Below the pieces are notes generated by a model. That model was not told the DNA's origin. It did not search any database and saw only the letters and a program-made list of their open reading frames with translations. A DNA stretch of 64,000 nt from DSWT01 sp035420085 (GTDB lineage Bacteria; Chloroflexota; Anaerolineae; B4-G1; SLSP01): assembly GCA_035420085.1 (NCBI GenBank), contig DAOLUH010000032.1, forward strand, positions 1 through 64,000, given 5' to 3'. The position numbers and the translations under genes were made by a program. This document shows positions 57,921 through 64,000 of the stretch, piece by piece (positions within the stretch are counted from its first letter, which is position 1; each line of letters starts with the position of its first letter).

Positions 57921-59305
57921 CCCAATACCTGGTTTTCACGCACCAGCGGTACGCCAACCCAAGATTTGGGCACAGGCTTGACCTTTGGTTCAATATTGTG
58001 ATCTTTGTACCAGACCTCAACGTCTGTCGGGCACAGCGATTCTCGGGTTTGCAATACAACTTCAGTCAAACCTTGCATTTCGCCGGTCAGATCAACCTTG
58101 CGCGAAGGCCAATCGTATTGCCACTCACCATCCAGCATAGCCAGTGGGAAACTCAATTCCTGCGTTTCGGCATCATAAAGCGCAATGTACATGTCGCGGG
58201 TATCCATTAACCGGCTTGCCTGTTTGTAGATCTCATCCAGAATCTGATCTGGAGCAAGCTGAATACCTGCAGCAAGTTTCTGCCCGGCATCATTGACCAC
58301 GCTCAGTTGTTCAAACAGGCGCGTGTTTGCCAGGGCCACCGCAGCCGCGCCTGACATAGCCTGCAACACCTCAATATCGTCAGAACCGTAGAGTTCCGCC
58401 ACCTCGTCATTCTGCAAAGCGATAACGCCCAGGACCTGCTTACCACGAAGCAATGGCACCCCCACCCAGGATTTGGGAATCGCAGCCGTCACCGGAGGGC
58501 CGCCGCGCTCGTCATACCACTGCGCCACATCGGGAGGGCAGAAGGGTTGCTGTGTGCGCAGCACCACTTCCGTGAGTCCGCCACGTGTGGGATCATCAAG
58601 TTCTGCTTTGCGAGAAGAATACTGTACCGGTTTGCCGTCCTCGAACGCCAGCGGGAAGCTCAAGGTCTGCGTTCCACGATCGTAGAGCGCGACGTACATA
58701 TCGCGGTTATCCATCAACCGCCCAACCGCCTCGTGGATTCGGGTCAGGATTTCGCCGACCTTCAAGTGCGCGCCGGCGGTCAGCTCTTGCCCAACACGAT
58801 TGACGGCGCGCAGACTCTCTAGCAGTCGCGTTGTTGCCAAAGTGCCCGCCGCGCGGTTGGCCATCGCGGCAAAAAGTTGCCGGGCAGTTTGATCAAAAGC
58901 ATCGTCGCGGCTGTGGTGCTCAATCGCCACAAAGCCAATGGTCCGGCCGCGTGCTTTCAGCGGCGCGCCGAACCAGGAGCGCGGCCACGAGTCCGGTTCA
59001 GGGACAAATCTCAGTCCGCGATCTTGAAGCCAGGTCTGGACATCGCTCGGAATGAACGACGGTTGTCCCGCTGGAAACAGAGCATCCGGGAAGTATTCTC
59101 CTGGGGTGTAAGGCCGCGGCGACCACGGCGCAGTTTCGCCGCGCAGGACTTCCAACTTCCCGTCGCGGCGCTGCGCTACAACGGGAAATTCCAGTTGTAC
59201 GGTCACACGGTCGTAAAGCGCTGCGTAGAAACTGTCAAATTCGATAACCTTCTGCGCCTGGCCCAGCACGGCCTCCAGCACTGCAATTTCATTGGGGTTG
59301 GCCAT
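57827..59305 (-). CDS. Multi-GAF protein, 5' part of the gene split by the 315-bp element
   Basis: Three GAF domains are visible (about 1-160, 165-330, 335-460); the third stops after SWVGVPLVRENQVLG. The last 28 or so residues are read from the inserted element. Without the element and one copy of the duplication the frame runs on as QVLG-IISLQNDEVE into the kinase half, giving 896 codons plus stop. GAF 2 and 3 share SWVGVPLLRG/VRE and GLTEVVL segments and look duplicated. GAGGGAGG precedes the ATG. Confidence 0.9.
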   Translation of the reverse strand: MANPNEIAVLEAVLGQAQKVIEFDSFYAALYDRVTVQLEFPVVAQRRDGKLEVLRGETAPWSPRPYTPGEYFPDALFPAGQPSFIPSDVQTWLQDRGLRFVPEPDSWPRSWFGAPLKARGRTIGFVAIEHHSRDDAFDQTARQLFAAMANRAAGTLATTRLLESLRAVNRVGQELTAGAHLKVGEILTRIHEAVGRLMDNRDMYVALYDRGTQTLSFPLAFEDGKPVQYSSRKAELDDPTRGGLTEVVLRTQQPFCPPDVAQWYDERGGPPVTAAIPKSWVGVPLLRGKQVLGVIALQNDEVAELYGSDDIEVLQAMSGAAAVALANTRLFEQLSVVNDAGQKLAAGIQLAPDQILDEIYKQASRLMDTRDMYIALYDAETQELSFPLAMLDGEWQYDWPSRKVDLTGEMQGLTEVVLQTRESLCPTDVEVWYKDHNIEPKVKPVPKSWVGVPLVRENQVLGSWFAHFLNGFWNCRNGFLRFIYAHKFEFCI

Positions 59306-59323
59306 AAAAATACCTCCCTCGCC

Positions 59324-60682
59324 TCAAGACTCTGTTGTTTGAAGCCATGCCGCATAAGCTTTGCAATATCCTTGCCGGTCGAATGGAATCCCCTCTGCGG
59401 CTAATGTCGCTTCGAGCAACGGGAGGGGGAATCCATATTGTTTGACCAAGGCAAGCGCCTGGATGCCGCCTAACCCGCCGTTAGGATCTTGACGGACAAA
59501 ATGATTGAGTTGGCGGTAACCGGTCTGCAAAGTGCGCTCAAAACGCTCAATTTCCAGTTGAAAATATTGTAACAACCGCTCACGTCCAGATGTCAGATGA
59601 GGGTTAGTCCCTTCGTAAAGCCGCAGCGCCGTATCAATCAAATCCACACTAAAACCAGCGTCTGTTATGCCAAAGACCTTCTGGCTGGTCATAATGTCGC
59701 GGACGAGTTGCCGCATAATTCGCGCGCGCCCCCCCTTGCCCGGCGGCGGCGCGCCATCGGCGGTCAAGAAGAGCAAGGCGCGGATGTGATCGGCGATGAT
59801 ACAGCATTGGGCATAGATCGTGGCTTCGGTCAAATTGGCCGCAGCGCGTGGGTACGTTGCCAAGAACTGCACGACCGGCGTGAAGCAGTCCAGCTCGTAC
59901 ACTGAAGATCGCCCCTGGACGGCCATGGCCAGACGTTCTACACCGATGACGGTTTCATCGAACGGGGTGAACAAAGGCGAGATTATGTTGGCAGCCTGGT
60001 CAATGTAGTCATGGATAAACAAGACATTGGCAATTTCGATGAACCGCCCGCAGGCACATCCGGGTCGGCAATCGTCGCTGCAACACAGCTCACGGCCACG
60101 GTCAAAAAATATCTCAGTGGTTGGGCCGCACTTGTGTAAACACTCATGACCGTTCAGGCCATCCCCTTGTCTCCAGAAACCCGCTTCTACACCCACATCC
60201 AATATCTGTGTTGATCTGACGCCTAACTTTTGCCATGAATTTAATGTCGGGACATCTGGATCTAACCGGTGAGTATCCAGTATGCCTCCTACGAAATTCG
60301 TTACCCAAAGTTGCCCCGGCTCCAGTCCGAGGTCGTCAACCAAAAAGCTCCACAACTTTCCTAACGTTTCTTCACGCGCGATATGGCCGAAGGCAAACGC
60401 CCCTCCCATTTCAAAAAGGCTCAGGTGTACCGGACTATCCCCGACTTTTTCAATGTCGAAATGGCGAAAACAGGGCTGCACAAGCACATACCGCTCCCCA
60501 CTGTGGTCTTGATACTGTTCAATGCCTGTCTCGATCTGCGTCAGACCGGCGCTCCCCACAAAGGTCATAGGCGTGGCAGGGTCGAGCAACGAACCACGGG
60601 GCAATATCTGGTAATCCGCTGCCTGGTAATGGCGAATAAATCGTTGACCGACATCAAAAGTATGCATATACTCAAAACTCAT
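59324..60682 (-). CDS. Stand-alone alanyl-tRNA-synthetase-like catalytic core
   Basis: The 452-residue protein follows the class II AlaRS catalytic core in order: motif-1 region LPRGSLLDPATPMTFVGSAG, motif 2 QPCFRHFDIEKVGD...LFEMGGAFAFG (about 69-99), GFWRQGD, CGPTTEIFFDRG (about 185-196), FIEIANVLFIH, and motif 3 ETVIGVERLAMAVQG (about 243-257), then MRQLVRDI. The end fits the helical tRNA-recognition part, and nothing beyond it: the editing and C-Ala domains of AlaRS (usually about 870 residues) are missing. A Cys cluster (LCCSDDCRPGCACG, about 199-212) lies in the loop. It sits in a sensor-kinase operon, not a translation locus, so it may activate alanine or another acid for a non-translational use. 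Confidence 0.87.
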   Translation of the reverse strand: MSFEYMHTFDVGQRFIRHYQAADYQILPRGSLLDPATPMTFVGSAGLTQIETGIEQYQDHSGERYVLVQPCFRHFDIEKVGDSPVHLSLFEMGGAFAFGHIAREETLGKLWSFLVDDLGLEPGQLWVTNFVGGILDTHRLDPDVPTLNSWQKLGVRSTQILDVGVEAGFWRQGDGLNGHECLHKCGPTTEIFFDRGRELCCSDDCRPGCACGRFIEIANVLFIHDYIDQAANIISPLFTPFDETVIGVERLAMAVQGRSSVYELDCFTPVVQFLATYPRAAANLTEATIYAQCCIIADHIRALLFLTADGAPPPGKGGRARIMRQLVRDIMTSQKVFGITDAGFSVDLIDTALRLYEGTNPHLTSGRERLLQYFQLEIERFERTLQTGYRQLNHFVRQDPNGGLGGIQALALVKQYGFPLPLLEATLAAEGIPFDRQGYCKAYAAWLQTTES

Positions 60683-60688
60683 GCTGAC

Positions 60689-63600
60689 TTATGCTTCCTG
60701 TTCTACATCGGTAAGCACATTTCCAAGTTCGCCAAGAACCAACGTTTGCTCAAGAGCTGCTTGTGCCCGCTGTAACGCCACTTCTTTCTGCCGCAAGGCA
60801 TATTTATACCCCTCAGCATTTTCGATAGCCATAACAACTTGGCTAGCGATGGCCTCGAGAAGCGGAATATATTCCGGCGTAAAAGTATCCGGCTTGGGGC
60901 TTTCGATATTGAGAACGCCCACCAATTCGCCCCTGCTCAACAAAGGTGAAGCAATTTCCGATTTTGTCCCCGCCAGAAAGGGCAAATAGTCAGGTGGCTC
61001 AAGCTGCGTCACATCAGCTACAACTCGACTTTGCCTATGTTGGGCCACCCAGCCCGTGACACCTTCGCCGATCTTGTTACGTTGATATTGAACGTCATAG
61101 TTCTCACCCTGGCGAGCTTTGACAACCAACTCATCGGTTTCAGGTTCGTAAAGGCGAATTTCACCTAAATGTGCAGCGCCCATGATATGGATAGCAGCAT
61201 CGAGCAAATATGCAAGAACAGTATCCAAATCTGAAACCTGAGTGATATTGACGCCTATTCTCCGAATTGCATCTATTTGGGCTTCACGTTGTTTTTGTAC
61301 TTGCTCAAACAACTTGGCATTTTCAATGGCCAAAGCCGCGGCAGTAGCTATGGAATCCAAAGTGTTGAGGTCAGTTTCAGTGAAACGACCAACGCTACCA
61401 TCAACAGCGTAGATCACACCTGCTACCTGATCTCTTGACTTCAGCGGCGCACACATCAGTGCAGGAAGATCCAGTTTTGTTTCTTCATCAACGCCTCTGT
61501 AATGCCGTTTGTCTAGACGTACGTCAGCAACACACTCAGACTTCCCATTCTCGACGATCGCCCACCCAATGCCTTTTCCGACCGGTGTTCTATGACCCCG
61601 CACTATTTCTGCCTTCGCTCCTGTCGCGTCGCGGCAAACCAGCTCACCAGTAACAGGATCGATCAACCAAACCGAAGTCGCTATAACTCCCAAAGTACTT
61701 CGTACTCGCTCAAGGGCGGTGGAAAGTACCTGTTCCAGGTCGAGGGTTGAACTGAAATCGCGGGTTGCCTCGTAAAGCAATTGGAGTTTTTGCGCTCTTT
61801 CTTCTGATTCTTCATACAAGCGAGCATTTTCGAGAGCAATCGCAGCTTGTTCAGCCAGCAGCGTCACCAAGTTTTTCTCATCGTTAGTGAAAACGTGCTC
61901 TTGTTTACTGTTGAGGAATAATACTCCTACAACACGTTCTCCCAATTTGAGAGGTACCCCAATGCTTGACTTCATCCCACTCTGAGCGAAATTCTTGGAA
62001 AGCCGATCATCAGAGGGAATATCAAGTACCTCGGTGATCTTTTTAGTATTGTAAACTTCCCACGTTAAACCCCTCTTCTCAGAGAATCGCGTAGGTAGAT
62101 GCCCAAACTCAGTTGGATATTCGTAACTCTCAACAACCACATCCCTTTCACTATCAATGGCGTAAATGAGTCCGGCATCAGTATTGGTCATTTTCAATGC
62201 ACTTTCCACAACCCGGCGCATTGACTCTCTCAAATCTAAGGTTGAACTGATCGCCTGGCTAACTGACCGCAGGACCTCAAGGCGACTGTTTTGCTCGGAA
62301 AGCTGCTGCCTGACCATCGCGACGCCAATTTGTGCAGCTACAGCGGTTAAAACATCCTGGTTGAATTCATTGTAGGCATTGGCTTGCTCGCAATTCTCAA
62401 CCCCGATGACGCCAAGAACCTCATTGCCAACCTTAACCGGGACGCCAAGCCAACACTTTCCAACACAGGTTGGGTGGGCCGCAGGAGTGTCACGAATTCC
62501 ACATGCTGCACACCAATCCTCGACGTTTTCTGGAATGTAGGTTAATTCTCCCTGCTGGATGACGTATTCGATCAATCCCTGTCCATTGGTTCTGGGCGCG
62601 TATCTCCCATGCCGCCAGGCGATTTCCGCACCGTGCTCTACCACAAAGGCAAAGGTTACGAAATGATTTTCTTTGTCATATTGTGCTACGTAAAAATTCC
62701 CTAAATCCATTAACTTCGATGCTTCTTTATAAATGAGCCGCGCCATTTCTTCAACGCTTAACGGTTTTGGAGTACTCAACCCTTGACTAATCTTACTCAA
62801 CGCACCTAAGTCACGGATACGGCGCTCTCTTTCCTCAAACATTCGAGCATTTTGAATAGCAATAGATGCTTGATCCGCAAAAAGCTCAAGCAATTGACAG
62901 TCACGTTGCGTGAAGTGTTGTGGCTCATTCCAATTTACATAGATAATCCCATAGATTGTTTCATCTCGGACCAAAGGCAAATAGCAAATCGCCTTAACCC
63001 CTCTTGCTTGCATCTCTTCATGAATAGCGGGAATTCCGCTTGGAAGTACTACAGAGGGATCTTCGGCGTAAAATGGCTCACGTTTCTCCATAATAAGACG
63101 GCTGACCCCGCGTGCTCTGGGAGTATAAACCTCCCGCATAACCTTTGGATCGACAGAAATCTGTTTATCGTATTCACCTTTTTGAGCATCGTATAATCTA
63201 ATTTCACACGAAGCCCCTTTGAAAATCTGGCTTACATTGCTGACTACTAAGCGCAACACGTTGTCGAGATCGGTAGGGTTTGTGGAAATGATTTTGGTGA
63301 CTTTTTGAAGTTGCAAGAGCCGCGCCGTATTTTCTCGGGATTCCTGAACCAGCTTAACATTTTGAATAGCAATAGCAATCTGGTTGGCAAAGAGCTCCAG
63401 ACCTTTCTTCTCCTCATCTGTAAAATGGCGCGGCGTTTCCCAGGAGACAGCTAGTCTCCCTATAACTGCTTCTTCATTGAGAAGAGGTAGATAAGCTACA
63501 GCCTTGATATTATGTTTTTGCGTCTCTTCACGAATGACAGGTTCTCCATTTGGCAATGTAGCATCGGGATTTTCCGCGTAGATGGGTTTTTTGTCTTGAA

Positions 63601-64000
63601 TCAAGTACCAACTGGTGCCATGTTGACGGGGTATGTTAGTGGGGCGTTTGGTCCCTTCGGAAGCAATTGACTCACCAAACGACGTGTGCTGTTCCTCGTA
63701 AAGCCTGATAGTACAAGAGACAGCATCAAATAGCTGTTTGAGTCTATCAACAATGAACTTGGATATATCCTCAATTAACTTGGATATATCCTCTTTTTTA
63801 AGATCGGCTGCCCGGGTTAATTTCGCCGTCGTTTCTGCCTGAATTTGCACAAGTTCTTCGGCGCGTTTGCGAAGTTTGGCTTGTGTCTTAGCTTCATTTT
63901 CTTGTTTGAGTCGTTTATATTCGGCTGCTTGTCTGACAACAATGCCTAATTCCTCTGACAAATAAGGTTTAGTCATATAACGGTAAGCGCCTTCTCGAAC
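60689..64000 (-). CDS. Receiver-(GAF)6 sensor protein (N-terminus outside the window)
   Basis: The frame stays open to the window end. Before the first internal Met it reads REGAYRYMTKPYLSEELGIV, the end of a receiver domain (KP of the conserved lysine loop), so the gene begins off-window with a receiver. A coiled coil (about 15-75 after that Met) and six GAF domains follow (about 75-215, 220-385, 390-570, 575-740, 745-915, 920-1085). GAF 3 carries WCAACG and TCVGKCW, a four-cysteine cluster that could bind metal. There is no kinase or output domain. It ends 6 nt before the AlaRS-like gene. Confidence 0.9.
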   Translation of the reverse strand, partial: VREGAYRYMTKPYLSEELGIVVRQAAEYKRLKQENEAKTQAKLRKRAEELVQIQAETTAKLTRAADLKKEDISKLIEDISKFIVDRLKQLFDAVSCTIRLYEEQHTSFGESIASEGTKRPTNIPRQHGTSWYLIQDKKPIYAENPDATLPNGEPVIREETQKHNIKAVAYLPLLNEEAVIGRLAVSWETPRHFTDEEKKGLELFANQIAIAIQNVKLVQESRENTARLLQLQKVTKIISTNPTDLDNVLRLVVSNVSQIFKGASCEIRLYDAQKGEYDKQISVDPKVMREVYTPRARGVSRLIMEKREPFYAEDPSVVLPSGIPAIHEEMQARGVKAICYLPLVRDETIYGIIYVNWNEPQHFTQRDCQLLELFADQASIAIQNARMFEERERRIRDLGALSKISQGLSTPKPLSVEEMARLIYKEASKLMDLGNFYVAQYDKENHFVTFAFVVEHGAEIAWRHGRYAPRTNGQGLIEYVIQQGELTYIPENVEDWCAACGIRDTPAAHPTCVGKCWLGVPVKVGNEVLGVIGVENCEQANAYNEFNQDVLTAVAAQIGVAMVRQQLSEQNSRLEVLRSVSQAISSTLDLRESMRRVVESALKMTNTDAGLIYAIDSERDVVVESYEYPTEFGHLPTRFSEKRGLTWEVYNTKKITEVLDIPSDDRLSKNFAQSGMKSSIGVPLKLGERVVGVLFLNSKQEHVFTNDEKNLVTLLAEQAAIALENARLYEESEERAQKLQLLYEATRDFSSTLDLEQVLSTALERVRSTLGVIATSVWLIDPVTGELVCRDATGAKAEIVRGHRTPVGKGIGWAIVENGKSECVADVRLDKRHYRGVDEETKLDLPALMCAPLKSRDQVAGVIYAVDGSVGRFTETDLNTLDSIATAAALAIENAKLFEQVQKQREAQIDAIRRIGVNITQVSDLDTVLAYLLDAAIHIMGAAHLGEIRLYEPETDELVVKARQGENYDVQYQRNKIGEGVTGWVAQHRQSRVVADVTQLEPPDYLPFLAGTKSEIASPLLSRGELVGVLNIESPKPDTFTPEYIPLLEAIASQVVMAIENAEGYKYALRQKEVALQRAQAALEQTLVLGELGNVLTDVEQEA

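Overview
The window reads as a GC-rich bacterial chromosome segment, most likely from the phylum Chloroflexota (Anaerolineae-like). This assignment is inferred from gene content (very large GAF-domain kinases, a KGGVGR-type ATPase, a translin/DUF3467 pair, a PMT/GT39-type glycosyltransferase, VorB-type ferredoxin oxidoreductase) and not from a marker gene. I see no rRNA, tRNA or CRISPR array.

Layout. 1-3.8 kb (minus): a surface-polysaccharide-like operon with a fused ATP sulfurylase/APS kinase (PAPS supply), a kinase resembling plant galacturonokinase, a small unknown protein and an FrhB-family flavin/iron-sulfur protein cut by the left edge. 3.9-6.3 kb (minus): translin-family protein, DUF3467, SSB and a cell-wall amidase. 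6.3-19.8 kb (minus): a ten-gene signalling/lipid cluster with PATAN protein, Ras-like GTPase, alpha/beta hydrolase, V4R-like protein, left-handed beta-helix protein, an acyl-ACP-reductase-like enzyme, a receiver/degenerate GGDEF protein, a 2013-residue eight-GAF hybrid kinase, a receiver, and a second hydrolase whose nucleophile serine is gone. 20-21.8 kb: recN. 22.3-29.6 kb (plus): all seven MEP-pathway genes, dxs-dxr-ispH-ispD-ispF-ispE-ispG. 29.6-38.5 kb: dGTPase, membrane protein, SDR, rluB-cmk, lpd, a PyrK/PyrD-like pair lacking the usual catalytic cysteine, an anchored beta-rich protein and a UbiE/MenG methyltransferase. 38.6-48.4 kb (plus): a Na+-pumping acyl-CoA decarboxylase (alpha, gamma, biotin carrier, beta, with a GNAT gene inserted), panB, a 421-residue unknown, and a four-subunit 2-oxoisovalerate-type ferredoxin oxidoreductase. 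These fit branched-chain/propionyl-CoA energy metabolism. 48.4-52.1 kb (minus): an MFS exporter and a GT39-like glycosyltransferase.

52.2-64 kb (minus) is the most unusual part. It is one tightly packed operon: receiver-(GAF)6 sensor, a stand-alone alanyl-tRNA-synthetase-like catalytic core, a multi-GAF histidine kinase, a receiver, a metallophosphoesterase with an unassigned C-terminal half, a KGGVGR ATPase fused to a degraded receiver, and a 2-TM protein. The kinase gene is split by a 315-bp non-coding element with inverted ends and a 5-bp target duplication. Removing it restores an 896-codon reading frame exactly.

A second theme runs through the whole window. Short 7- or 8-bp units repeated in tandem, usually in inverted pairs, sit directly on stop codons between genes. 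They come in several unrelated sequence families, and in places they have entered coding sequence (glycosyltransferase, ispD, ispH, ispF, vorB). Several genes also start at or within a few bases of the predicted transcript start behind a TGnTATAAT box, which suggests leaderless mRNAs.
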